Assembly (NCBI RefSeq): GCF_036013745.1
Contig: NZ_CP107880.1
Location: forward strand, 1,860,001-1,924,000
From: Streptomyces sp. NBC_00483
GTDB taxonomy: Bacteria; Actinomycetota; Actinomycetes; Streptomycetales; Streptomycetaceae
DNA: 64,000 nucleotides
Direction: 5' to 3'
Position 1 is the stretch's first letter; every line of letters starts with the position of its first letter. This document shows positions 34,727-43,414 of this stretch, piece after piece. Made by a program: the position numbers and the translations under genes. The notes below the pieces were generated by a model that did no database searches, was not told the origin of the DNA, and saw only the letters and a list, made by a program, of their open reading frames with translations.

Positions 34727-35947
34727 GTGACCGAGACCAGCAACACCCGATCCGCCGACAGTGAATCGCCAAAGGCGCCACGGAGCCGGCTGCAGCGCCT
34801 GATGCGTTACATCCCCATGATCGCCCCCGTCCTGCTGTGGGCCGTGCCGTGCTGGGTTCTCCTGCACGCCGGTCAGCACTGGCCGCTCCCCGTCGCCCTG
34901 ATCGGCACCGCGCTGTTCGCCGTCGGCCTGATCGGGATGCCGCTCGCGATGGTGCGCGGCCACGGCCGGCGCCAGCAGGACCGGGCGGCGATCGTCGGTG
35001 ACACGCTGCTGGGCAGCGTCTGGGTCCTGTTCACGTGGTCCGTTCTGCTCGGCGTTCTGCTGCGGCTCGCCCTGACCGTGGCCGGCGTCGGTGACGGAGA
35101 GGGCCGGGCGCGCATCGTCACCTGGGCCGTCCTCGGCGTATCCGCCGTACTGCTCGTCTGGGGGTACGCCGAGGCCCGACGCGTGCCACGTGTGCGCACG
35201 CTCGACGTGCAACTCCCGCGCCTGGGAGCCGGGTTGGACGGCACCCGGGTCGTCCTCATCACCGACACCCACTACGGTCCGCTCGACCGTGCCCGCTGGT
35301 CGACCCGGCTCTGCGAGACGGTGAACACCCTGGAGGCCGACCTGGTCTGCCACACCGGCGACATCGCGGACGGCACGGCCGAACGCCGTCGCGCCCAGGC
35401 GACACCCTTGGGCACCGTTGAGGCGACTCGCGCCCGCGTCTACGTCACCGGCAACCACGAGTACTACAGCGAGGCCCAGGGCTGGGTCGACCTCATGGAC
35501 GAGCTGGGCTGGGAGCCGCTGCGCAACCGCCATCTGCTCCTCGAACGCGGCGGTGACACCCTCGTGGTCGCCGGCGTCGACGACGTCACGGCCGAGTCCT
35601 CCGGACTGGCGGGTCACCGCGCCCACCTCGCGGGAGCCCTCGACGGGGCCGACCCCGACCTTCCGGTGCTACTCCTCGCCCATCAGCCCAAGTTCGTCGA
35701 CCGCGCGGCGGCCCAGGGCATCGACCTCCAGCTCTCCGGCCACACCCACGGCGGCCAGATCTGGCCCTTCCACCACCTGGTCCGGCTCGACCAACCGGCC
35801 CTCGCCGGCCTCAGCCACCACGGCACCCGCACCCTCCTCTACACCAGCCGCGGCGCGGGCTTCTGGGGCCCACCCTTCCGCGTCTTCGCCCCCAGCGAGA
35901 TCACCCTGCTCGTACTCCGCTCGCCGGAGCGGTCCGCTTCGGCGTAG
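34727..35947 (+). CDS. Membrane metallophosphoesterase (calcineurin-like)
   Basis: The protein has 406 aa. Four hydrophobic helices occupy residues about 28-145, then a calcineurin-type phosphoesterase domain: ITDTHYGP, HTGDIADG, VTGNHEYYS, AHQPKF and SGHTHGGQ give the complete two-metal site. It probably acts outside or at the membrane on phosphodiester-linked substrates such as lipids or cell-wall precursors. GTG 34727 follows CAGGAGGGGA. It is preceded by the relic region and is convergent with the M48 gene. Confidence 0.85.
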   Translation: MTETSNTRSADSESPKAPRSRLQRLMRYIPMIAPVLLWAVPCWVLLHAGQHWPLPVALIGTALFAVGLIGMPLAMVRGHGRRQQDRAAIVGDTLLGSVWVLFTWSVLLGVLLRLALTVAGVGDGEGRARIVTWAVLGVSAVLLVWGYAEARRVPRVRTLDVQLPRLGAGLDGTRVVLITDTHYGPLDRARWSTRLCETVNTLEADLVCHTGDIADGTAERRRAQATPLGTVEATRARVYVTGNHEYYSEAQGWVDLMDELGWEPLRNRHLLLERGGDTLVVAGVDDVTAESSGLAGHRAHLAGALDGADPDLPVLLLAHQPKFVDRAAAQGIDLQLSGHTHGGQIWPFHHLVRLDQPALAGLSHHGTRTLLYTSRGAGFWGPPFRVFAPSEITLLVLRSPERSASA

Positions 35948-36055
35948 GCGTGAACGGGTCGAGATGTCCACTCGGAGCGGCACAGGAGACGAAGAGGCAC
36001 GAGTCCGGAGTCGCCGCGGCGACGGCCTGATCCGAGGGTACGAACGGGAGCAGGC

Positions 36056-37255
36056 TCATCGCCCCTCCAGGTACGCCGCCAGGTGATGCAGGCGAGTGTG
36101 GTAATCGGGATGCGATGACAGAAGCTTCCCTGAGACGCTCGGCCTGCAACGGCGTGCCGTGGGCCCGGTGCCAATCGCTGCCGCGCTGCCACACCCGGAC
36201 AACGCGGAAGCCGTCACACGTCCGCTTTCCCGTTCTGCCGCCTGCATCATGTGCAACACCTCGGCGAGCATCGGCCCGAACCCGGCCGCTGCCGCATGAC
36301 GATCCGCTCGCAGCTCGACTCGGCGCGCCACGGCGGCTAGCAGATACGGAGAAGCGACCAGCGGCAGGACGACAAACCAGTAGGACAGTGCGGCGACCAG
36401 CACGATGCCGCCCGTTGCTATGAGCAGCACTGCCGCCCAAAAGCCCATCCGCCCACGGCCAATGACGGCGACGAGGCGGACAAGCCCCCATACGGCGGAC
36501 CACGCGAGCCGAGCCGGAACCGCGTACCACTGCCCCAGTAACGACGTCCATGCGTGACCACGAACGTGGTGACCCAGTTCATGGGCGAGGATCGCGGCCA
36601 ATTGGCCACCGGACAGTCTCTCCAGAGCAAACCGAGTGACGCCCACGATGTGGCCCGCCGCGGCAAGCGCGTTGAGACGATCGCTGTCCTCGATCCACAA
36701 CTCGTAGACGCGGCCCTCGACGCCCGTCCGGGCTGTAGCCTCCCGCCACAGCGGTTTCAGCCGGGCCAGTTCCTGCCGGGTGGGGTGACGGAGGTTCAGC
36801 AGATGCCGAGCCAGCACTCTCTCGGTGGGCCGGTGAAACGCCATGGCGCCCGAAACGAGCCACAGCAGAGTCCCCAGCCAATCCACGGCAGGGAGCAGGG
36901 CATGGGAGAGCACCCCTACGATGACCAGGCTTACGAGGAACGAGGGCAGATGCAAAAGCAGTTGCCCCCAGGCCGTGGCATCAATGCCCCGCTGTCGCTT
37001 CGCGAGGTGCACCCGCCCACGCCGACCGAGTTCCTCGTGCGGCGGGCGCCTCCCGGCGCTCGGATCGGACCAGTATTCCGATTCGCCGATGAGGTGGCCC
37101 TCGTCAGGCCCTGTCGCGCTACCCGGGTATTGCGACAGGGGTGGAACGGCCTCGCCCCGACAGTGCGGAAGCGGAATCGCCACAGCATCCGGGGAAGCCG
37201 AGGGCTCAGCACTGGGAGCGTGGCCGGGGCGGGCGGGATCTGGAGGAGTGATCAT
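36056..37255 (-). CDS. M48-type membrane zinc metallopeptidase (last gene of the Pycsar-like operon)
   Basis: The 399-aa protein has a Pro-rich N-terminal extension and two TM helices (about 95-140). The zinc site H225-E-x-x-H229 (AHELGHH) follows, then further hydrophobic helices and the distal zinc ligand motif ELRADRHAA. M48 proteins (HtpX/Ste24 type) cleave membrane or membrane-bound proteins. GGAAG precedes ATG 37255. It follows the TM effector gene by 69 bp on the same strand, with no obvious terminator between them. It may be a protease effector of the operon or an unrelated neighbour. Confidence 0.75.
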   Translation of the reverse strand: MITPPDPARPGHAPSAEPSASPDAVAIPLPHCRGEAVPPLSQYPGSATGPDEGHLIGESEYWSDPSAGRRPPHEELGRRGRVHLAKRQRGIDATAWGQLLLHLPSFLVSLVIVGVLSHALLPAVDWLGTLLWLVSGAMAFHRPTERVLARHLLNLRHPTRQELARLKPLWREATARTGVEGRVYELWIEDSDRLNALAAAGHIVGVTRFALERLSGGQLAAILAHELGHHVRGHAWTSLLGQWYAVPARLAWSAVWGLVRLVAVIGRGRMGFWAAVLLIATGGIVLVAALSYWFVVLPLVASPYLLAAVARRVELRADRHAAAAGFGPMLAEVLHMMQAAERESGRVTASALSGCGSAAAIGTGPTARRCRPSVSGKLLSSHPDYHTRLHHLAAYLEGR

Positions 37256-37324
37256 GGGATCTTCCTGTGTAAACGTACGGCCGGAACGTGACGGCGCCGT
37301 GAGAAATCGGTCGGCGAAGGACCT

Positions 37325-37831
37325 TCAGCCAACGAGCCGCACGATGGGCAACAGCAGCATTCCCACGCAATAGGCACCCAGGCCGACGCGGATCCACCGG
37401 TGTTTGGCGCCGACGATGCGGCTGTTCTGAGCCAGTGCCTCGAGCACTCCCTCGGTCGGATGCGCCTCGGTGACATCGAGTGCCTCCGCGAGCCGACAGT
37501 CGTCCGTGGCCCGGCGGATGTCTCCGAAGTACGTCAACGGCCGTCCAGGAGCCCACTGGACGTTGCCGTAACGGGGCACAACGGCGAGGAGCAGACACAC
37601 CAGTGCGCCGGCCAAGGCCGCCAAGGCCACCCACAACAACGCGCTCCCCGCGACGGAGAGCCGTAATGGAAACCGTCCTCGGGCCGCGAGCAGACCAACG
37701 AGCAAGCTCACCGTCATGCTCATGACTCCCAGAAGTAGGGACGCCTTGCTGTCCGCACGGGCCGCCTCGGACCGCAGCTCCGTGAGTAGACGGGCCCCCG
37801 CAATCGGAGCTTCCGTCCCACCGCAGGTCAT
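37325..37831 (-). CDS. Pycsar-type transmembrane effector (DUF5706-like)
   Basis: The 168-aa protein begins with an amphipathic helix ending R25-A-D27-S-K29-A-S, then two TM helices (28-50, 57-85). A central loop holds YFGDI, the helix region LAQNSRIVGAKHRW follows, and the last TM helix is 146-167. This is the plan of PycTM effectors, which are activated by cCMP or cUMP from a partner cyclase and disrupt the membrane to stop phage. Family assignment rests on the ADxKA and QNS-I-x-K patterns and the topology. ATG 37831 overlaps the SPFH gene's stop (ATGA), so translation is coupled. Confidence 0.7.
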   Translation of the reverse strand: MTCGGTEAPIAGARLLTELRSEAARADSKASLLLGVMSMTVSLLVGLLAARGRFPLRLSVAGSALLWVALAALAGALVCLLLAVVPRYGNVQWAPGRPLTYFGDIRRATDDCRLAEALDVTEAHPTEGVLEALAQNSRIVGAKHRWIRVGLGAYCVGMLLLPIVRLVG

Positions 37832-38949
37832 CGCTCCTCCTCGGAGCTGTCGGCGGCCGCCCTGTCCTTCTCCTTGTGGAAACGCACCAGGGTGTCATCG
37901 GCCCCGACCCAGGACAGGGCATCCGCTGCGGCAGGAGCAGGAGCTGCAACAGTGACGTTGCGGGCGAGGAATCCCTCCATGATCTCCACGGCCTGCTTGC
38001 TGAGACCCGCCCGCTGGTAGTCCTCCAGGTTCCCTTCCTTCAACACCTGCAGGGCGACCTCGGACTGGCTCCGGATCAGGTCCGCCTGGTCCTTGCGCAG
38101 GTTCTCCAGGACCAGCCGCGAATCCTCTGGGTGCTCCGCCAGGTGCAGGGCCCACATCGCCACGCCACCGCGCTGGAGGTACTGCTCGTAATAGCGGATC
38201 TTCGCTGCCTCCAGCTCCCTCACCTTCTCCTGCTGGCGGCCGTGCAGCATGACCAATTCATGGTCGTGCCGCGCCTGCTCGGTATTTCGCTCCGCCCTGG
38301 TCCGGTCCTCCTGCAATGCCAAGTCGTGTGACAGACCCAGCTGTTCGTCGGCGTACCGGAGTCGGCGAACCTCCTGCTGATGGATGATCGCGGCGTCGTC
38401 CAGCCTCAGCCGAAGGGCCCACGACGTGCGCAACCCGACTTCGCTTCCCAGCTCGCCCGCGTCGGCGATCACCTGGCACGCGGCGTGCTCGGCACCCGCA
38501 CTCTCCTCGATGGGGAAGCGCCTGCTCACCGGACGTATCAGCCGCTCTATGCTGCGCTTCAAAAGAGCAGGCACATTCCGCTCGCCGCTGGCCACGAACT
38601 GTTCCGGCTGGGAGACCTGCCAGGTCAGGTCCACCTCTGCGGTGAAATCGAAGGCATCATTGTCGCTGGGCATCGGCAGCGAAGCGATGCAAGTGTGCAC
38701 CCCCATATCTACTTCGTAGACCGCGGTGTACCGCCTGACGGCGAACAGCGAGCGCGCTGGCCGGCGGGGCGGCAGGTAGACCTTAAAGTCCCCCTTGTCC
38801 GTGGTGAAGACCAGCGCATTGTCGATCCGGCTGTAACCCCTGCGGTGGTCAAAACGGGACAGCTGACGCACGGTCAGTACGGGGTCGGCCAGGTCACTGT
38901 GCCGGTCTGCGCCCTGGTCCCAGTCGGTCTCGCGGCGGAGGTCTGCCAT
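37828..38949 (-). CDS. SPFH/band-7-like protein with coiled-coil tail
   Basis: In this 373-aa protein, residues about 40-195 resemble a band-7/SPFH domain (VDLTWQVSQPEQFV, then a long R-rich helix and WALRLRLDDAAI). A highly charged coiled coil (about 200-265) and a further helical region follow. There is no N-terminal TM helix, unlike stomatins, so it may be cytosolic or peripherally membrane bound. SPFH proteins form ring cages around membrane proteins. Its position, coupled by ATGA to the DUF5706 effector, suggests it organises or holds that effector. GAGGAG precedes ATG 38949. The SPFH assignment is by pattern, not search. Confidence 0.55.
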   Translation of the reverse strand: MADLRRETDWDQGADRHSDLADPVLTVRQLSRFDHRRGYSRIDNALVFTTDKGDFKVYLPPRRPARSLFAVRRYTAVYEVDMGVHTCIASLPMPSDNDAFDFTAEVDLTWQVSQPEQFVASGERNVPALLKRSIERLIRPVSRRFPIEESAGAEHAACQVIADAGELGSEVGLRTSWALRLRLDDAAIIHQQEVRRLRYADEQLGLSHDLALQEDRTRAERNTEQARHDHELVMLHGRQQEKVRELEAAKIRYYEQYLQRGGVAMWALHLAEHPEDSRLVLENLRKDQADLIRSQSEVALQVLKEGNLEDYQRAGLSKQAVEIMEGFLARNVTVAAPAPAAADALSWVGADDTLVRFHKEKDRAAADSSEEER

Positions 38950-38966
38950 GGCTCGATTCTCCTCAC

Positions 38967-41123
38967 TCAGTGGTGATACGGAACTTCACGGCCCTCAGCC
39001 GCAGGTGCGGCGGCAGCGCCACGCAGCACGGCCATCAGACGGCCGGCTACCGCAGGCGGGCCGTCTCCGCGTCGCGCGCACAATGTCCCGAGCATGTAGT
39101 CGAGACGCTTACCGTCCTCGGGTGACACGGCGAGCCTGGGAAGTAGCAACGTCAGTTGTCGCTCTACCTGCGGATCGCCGTCCGCCTCGAGAACCCAGCC
39201 GGCGAGGCCCTTCAACGCATCGGTGGTGTAACGCAGATCGGCCAGAGCGGTCTGCCACAGCAGGATCAGCTTCTCTGCATCTTCCACGCCCGACGTGGCA
39301 GCCTCCGCGTACCACCGCAACAGCAGCCGGCTGTCAGCGCGCGTGCCTGCAAGGACGAACGCATGCAGTGCCAGCCTCCGGCCGGAAGGCTCGTCCTGGA
39401 GCAACTCGAGCAGCCGCCCCAATACCCGGCGGCGGACCGGCACCGATTCGTCGCTCAGCAACAGCGCGGTGGACTCGGCGATGTGCTGCGCCTCTTTTTC
39501 ATCGCCCCCGGTGCGGGCCGCTTCCGCCAACGCTTCCAGCGCTTCGTCGGGCATGTGGGGGCCCACGAGGGCATACGCGCGGATAGCCGTCCAGCGAGTC
39601 CGTGGTTCGGCCTCGCCATCGCACCAGGAGCGCAGGATCTGCGGGATGTTCGGGGCACCGACGGCGTACGCCGTGGCCAGAGCATTGGCGGCGACGAGGC
39701 AGTCTCGGTAGAGCTTCGACTTTGCCCAGCCTTCGATGAGCAGGGCCATCGCCGACGGCAGGTCGGTCTCGGCCAGCACGGCAGCGGTGACTGCCGCACG
39801 GGTGCGCACCAGCGGGCGTCCGTCCTTTGCGAGCTTGCGGAGCCACGCGAGCAGAGCCGGCCGCGCGGAGGGGTGGCTCGTCCACACTTCACGGAGGACC
39901 TCTCCGGCGGCTCTGCGTTCCTCGAAGCGTGCCATGCGCTGGAGCACAGGGCCCCACTCGGTGTGTTCCTCCTGCCAGTACTCGACGGCTCGGGCCAGAC
40001 GAAGCCGCTTGGTTATGGACGTCCCGAAGATGCCGACACGGGGCTCCTTCCCGGCATCTTCGGTCCTCTGGAATTGCCCCCACAGGGAATCGCTGAGCTC
40101 CGCGGTCAGGGCGTAGGCGGCTTCGTCGAACGCCGCGAGGGAGATGAGGAACGCCTTGTCCCGAAGTGTGGTCTCGTCGGTTCCGAACCATTCTTGGACC
40201 TGATCTCGGACCAATATCGGGCCGACGTCCACCAACTCCTCGTAGGTGATCCTGCCATCCGCGTGCGCGGCCAATGCCTCCGCGAACGACGCCGCCTCCC
40301 GCAGTTGATGGTCGTCCCTGCCAAGGAACTCCCGGGAGATCGGCAGGCTCAGCAGGCCGTTCTCCTTCCGCGGGTCCTGTACTCGGGCGTGCAGGTGTGA
40401 CCGGAGCACGGCCTGGGGCGATGACGGCTGCCATTCGACGACGGCTACACCCCGCAGGGTTGCGAACAGGTCGACAGTGATGACCATGTAGGCATCCTTC
40501 TTGCGCAGGGTGTCCTGCACCGCCCATAGGTCGATGTCGCGCAGCGGGTTGTCCCTGTCCGTCACCAGATCGCTGATGAGGTAGCCGAGCGAATCGCCAT
40601 TCATCTCGTCCGTCAGCGCCGTCGGCCGGGTGTTGGGGTCGATGGCGCGTACACGCGAGGCGTCAATGGACCGCAGCAGCATCAAAGCGGCGCTGCGACG
40701 ACCCGTGAAGGGCGCGCCGGACAGTACGAGAACCCGCTCCTCGCGCAGCCGGTCACGAAGGGGGTGAACGAGCGTCTCGTATCCGGCGAACACCTCGGCC
40801 AGGTGGTCGAGTTCGGCAGCCGGGATGTTGCCGGAGGCATGGGTGGCGGCACCGAAGCGGTAGTGGTGCTCCACCTTGGTTCCGAGGACGACGTCGCCCA
40901 CGACGCTGCCACCGGTGACACCGGTCTGAGCACCGCCGACCAGGCTGCCGCCGACGGAGGCCGGTACGTGTTCGTACAACTCTCGACGGGCGGCCCAAGG
41001 GTCTTGGGGGCGATCTTCCTCCGCGTCGGCGTGCTCGCCGTTCCCCGGTTCCTGCCTGTCGGCTGCCGGGTCGGTGTCGTCCTGGGACGATTCCGCAGAC
41101 TTGTCGCCGGGCTGCTCGCTCAT
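38967..41123 (-). CDS. P-loop/HEAT-like repeat protein (STAND-like) of the Pycsar-like operon
   Basis: The protein has 718 aa. A disordered acidic N-terminus leads to the strand motif GAQTGVTGGSVVGDVVLG. A P-loop-like domain with GAPFTG141-R142-R-S follows (Arg replaces the usual Walker A Lys), with the hydrophobic Walker-B-like strand AYMVITVD. Residues about 380-700 are helical HEAT/ARM-like repeats. It could be a scaffold or a sensor with altered nucleotide binding. ATG 41123 overlaps the cyclase stop (ATGA) and has GGGAG upstream. It ends 17 bp before the SPFH gene. Confidence 0.6.
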   Translation of the reverse strand: MSEQPGDKSAESSQDDTDPAADRQEPGNGEHADAEEDRPQDPWAARRELYEHVPASVGGSLVGGAQTGVTGGSVVGDVVLGTKVEHHYRFGAATHASGNIPAAELDHLAEVFAGYETLVHPLRDRLREERVLVLSGAPFTGRRSAALMLLRSIDASRVRAIDPNTRPTALTDEMNGDSLGYLISDLVTDRDNPLRDIDLWAVQDTLRKKDAYMVITVDLFATLRGVAVVEWQPSSPQAVLRSHLHARVQDPRKENGLLSLPISREFLGRDDHQLREAASFAEALAAHADGRITYEELVDVGPILVRDQVQEWFGTDETTLRDKAFLISLAAFDEAAYALTAELSDSLWGQFQRTEDAGKEPRVGIFGTSITKRLRLARAVEYWQEEHTEWGPVLQRMARFEERRAAGEVLREVWTSHPSARPALLAWLRKLAKDGRPLVRTRAAVTAAVLAETDLPSAMALLIEGWAKSKLYRDCLVAANALATAYAVGAPNIPQILRSWCDGEAEPRTRWTAIRAYALVGPHMPDEALEALAEAARTGGDEKEAQHIAESTALLLSDESVPVRRRVLGRLLELLQDEPSGRRLALHAFVLAGTRADSRLLLRWYAEAATSGVEDAEKLILLWQTALADLRYTTDALKGLAGWVLEADGDPQVERQLTLLLPRLAVSPEDGKRLDYMLGTLCARRGDGPPAVAGRLMAVLRGAAAAPAAEGREVPYHH

Positions 41124-41968
41124 GGCTGCTCGCTCCCGTTCTCGCACTGGACACTGCCCAAGATCACGTCACCGATGACCCGACCGCCACTGACTCCGGT
41201 CTGATCACCCATGACCTGGCTGCCGCCGAACGACACGGTCCCGCCGTTGAATGTGACGTCCGCCCCACTCTTCGCGGGCGCGACACCAGGCGCCTCTCCG
41301 ACTGCGACGTCCTGCGCATCCGAGCCCTCGCTCCCAGCGGAGGGAGACTCCGGGGCGGGGGTGGTCGTGCCGTACGGGAGCGGACCATGCAGCCACAGCT
41401 CGAGTCGGTCCTTCTTCACGGCCACGGGAGCGTGATGGAACTCCTCCGGGCGCAGTCCGCGATGTCCGTGACGGACCACGCCTTCGTAGACCGAGGGCGA
41501 CACCCCCAGCACACAGTCCGCGTCCCGCTGTGCGAGGGCCTTACGCAGGACCTCGGAGTCGAGCAGACGGCAGGACTGATTGAGGTCGTGCCCGACGAGC
41601 CCACCGACAGTGCCACGCTTCGGGTCCAAGGCGACTTCTCCCGAGGCCAGGACCATCCGTAGCCGCATCTGCGCACTGCTCGATGCCAGGCGGTTGTACA
41701 GGTGCAACGCATCTGGAGTGGTCGTCAGCAGGACCCGAAGCAGCGCAGTTTTCGGGATGTCGGAACTGATCAGAACGATTAGGCCGTCCCCGCGGTCCTC
41801 GCGGTACTGCATGTTCCGCTCGACCCCCGCCTCGGCGAGGGTGTCCTCAACTGCGTTGTGCAGTTCCCGGCGCAGGTAAGCCTGCGCCACATTGTCCCGT
41901 CGGCTGAAGTCCTCTATGTCGAACAGCAGAATGGTGCGGTTGACGGGTTCTCTCAGGGCCAGGCTCAT
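41120..41968 (-). CDS. Class III nucleotide cyclase domain protein (candidate Pycsar cyclase)
   Basis: The 282-aa protein has a cyclase homology domain at residues about 10-190. The first metal strand is LLFD17-I-E-D20-F, and the second catalytic element is RGD61-G-LIV. Class III cyclases make cAMP, cGMP or, in Pycsar (PycC) systems, cCMP/cUMP. The last 80 residues are Pro/Ser-rich, then end in a strand repeat GTVSFGGSQVMGDQTGVSGG plus GDVILG, which reappears at the N-terminus of the next protein. GAGAGG precedes ATG 41968. It lies between the Crp-like regulator and the P-loop/HEAT gene. Confidence 0.75.
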   Translation of the reverse strand: MSLALREPVNRTILLFDIEDFSRRDNVAQAYLRRELHNAVEDTLAEAGVERNMQYREDRGDGLIVLISSDIPKTALLRVLLTTTPDALHLYNRLASSSAQMRLRMVLASGEVALDPKRGTVGGLVGHDLNQSCRLLDSEVLRKALAQRDADCVLGVSPSVYEGVVRHGHRGLRPEEFHHAPVAVKKDRLELWLHGPLPYGTTTPAPESPSAGSEGSDAQDVAVGEAPGVAPAKSGADVTFNGGTVSFGGSQVMGDQTGVSGGRVIGDVILGSVQCENGSEQP

Positions 41969-42098
41969 ACGTGCCTCTCGGACGGTCGGGCTCGGTCCGA
42001 AGCACTATCCCGCGAGGGTCTGACATTGAAGAAGGAACACCTGCACACAGCCTCTGTAACCGATGGCACACAACTCGGTCCGGCTGCATGTTTTTTGA

Positions 42099-42863
42099 CT
42101 ACCCGCCACCCGCGATCCGGCGCAGCAGGTCCGGCCGGATGATCACCATCCCCCTTCGGCTGGTGCGGACGATGTCGCGCTCTCGCAACTCCTTCAGAAG
42201 CCTCGCCACCGCCTCTCGCGAAGAGCCGACCGCACCTGCCAGCTCATGTTGGCTGAGGCCGGTGGTCAAGCGCACACCCTCCGCATCCTCCACCCCGTGT
42301 GTGCGCGACAGCTCCAAGAGCAGGAGTGACAACCGCTCACGAATCCCAAGGGCTCCTTGATCCACACGCCGCCGGTCACTGGCGCGTGTTCTGTCCCCGA
42401 TGAGGCTGAGCAGTTGGAGAGCAGTTTCCGGGTACTCCGCAAGATGGCCCAGGAACCTGTCGCGCTCGATCGCGACGGCCTCGACCTTGCCGATCGCAGT
42501 GACCATCGCTGAGCGTGGGCGGCCACTGACTGCGGATGCCTCACCGCCGACGTCGCCCGGCCCTCTCAGGGCGAGTAGGGCTTCGTAGCCGTTGGCCGCG
42601 GAGCGGGTGACCTTGGTCCAGCCGGCAAGGATGATCATCACGTGGGTGGACGGTTCGTTCTGATGCACCAGAACGGACCGTGGGCCGTACTCGATGGGTT
42701 GACCCAGTTCCAGCAGCGCGACGCGTACCGGGTGTTCCAGCCGGGCCAGGAACGGAACTTGGTCGTCGAGCCTGTTGGATCGCAGCGGCGCCGGCGGTTG
42801 GGACGGCGCGGGAGCGTCCGCCGATCCATGCTGCCCGGGCCTGGCCGTACCGTTAGTCTCCAC
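42099..42863 (-). CDS. Crp/Fnr-family regulator with cyclic-nucleotide-binding domain
   Basis: The 254-aa protein has a Pro-rich N-terminus, a cNMP-binding beta-roll and a C-terminal winged HTH (TGLSQHELAGAVGSSREAVARLLKELR). The phosphate-binding cassette reads GGEASAVSGRPRSA. It keeps the Glu and Arg that contact ribose and phosphate in CAP, so it may really bind a cyclic nucleotide. GTG 42863 is chosen because GGGGGAG sits 5 bp upstream; the frame extends to GTG 42932 without an SD. It is transcribed in the same direction as the cyclase, separated by 130 bp, and may sense the cyclase product to control the operon. Confidence 0.8.
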   Translation of the reverse strand: METNGTARPGQHGSADAPAPSQPPAPLRSNRLDDQVPFLARLEHPVRVALLELGQPIEYGPRSVLVHQNEPSTHVMIILAGWTKVTRSAANGYEALLALRGPGDVGGEASAVSGRPRSAMVTAIGKVEAVAIERDRFLGHLAEYPETALQLLSLIGDRTRASDRRRVDQGALGIRERLSLLLLELSRTHGVEDAEGVRLTTGLSQHELAGAVGSSREAVARLLKELRERDIVRTSRRGMVIIRPDLLRRIAGGG

Positions 42864-43414
42864 CCGTACTCCCCCAGGCCAGGCAGCTCCGCCATGCTTC
42901 AGCGGATCCCTACCCTCGCTCCGCGCATCCACCCTATGACACGAGAATCAGAACAACCCGGCTGCGTGCTTCCCTCTGGCACCGACTCGCGCCTCGGATC
43001 GCTCAACCTGGCCTCACGGTTGGCATGGTCCACGCCCGTGTCCGCGAAGCGCTATCTGAACGACCGCCAGCGCCTCCAGTGCCCCTCCCCTCCCCTCCCC
43101 GGAGACCGCCCCGTGGCCGCGGTCCGCGAGAGGCGGCAAATACCGAGGGATACAGAGGTCAAATCCTGGAAGAACAAAGGAAAAGAAGGAGTCAAGCGTG
43201 CGGATGCGCCCCAACCCGAGGCGCGTGTGGATGGAGCGGGGAGTTAGCCTGGGTGTTGGTTGTCCGGGGCAACCAACGCTCCCGGGCGGGTGCCACTTGT
43301 GCCGGGCGCGGCGTCATGCGCCGACGGCTCCGGACTGCCTCCCCCACGACCAACAAAGCACTACCACCGGCGCGTACGGAGACAAGCGGGTCGGTGGCCC
43401 CAGGAGGACAATCC
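42864..43414. other. Non-coding gap between the Crp-like and ligase genes
   Basis: About 550 bp without a convincing gene. A 103-codon open frame (42936-43247) has no homology-like features and is rejected. An A-rich patch (about 43150-43195) may contain promoter elements for one of the flanking divergent genes. No strong inverted repeat was found. Confidence 0.6.

Noticed and set aside
42936..43247. Small 103-codon plus-strand frame
   Set aside because: No SD, no codon bias and no motif; lies in a promoter region.
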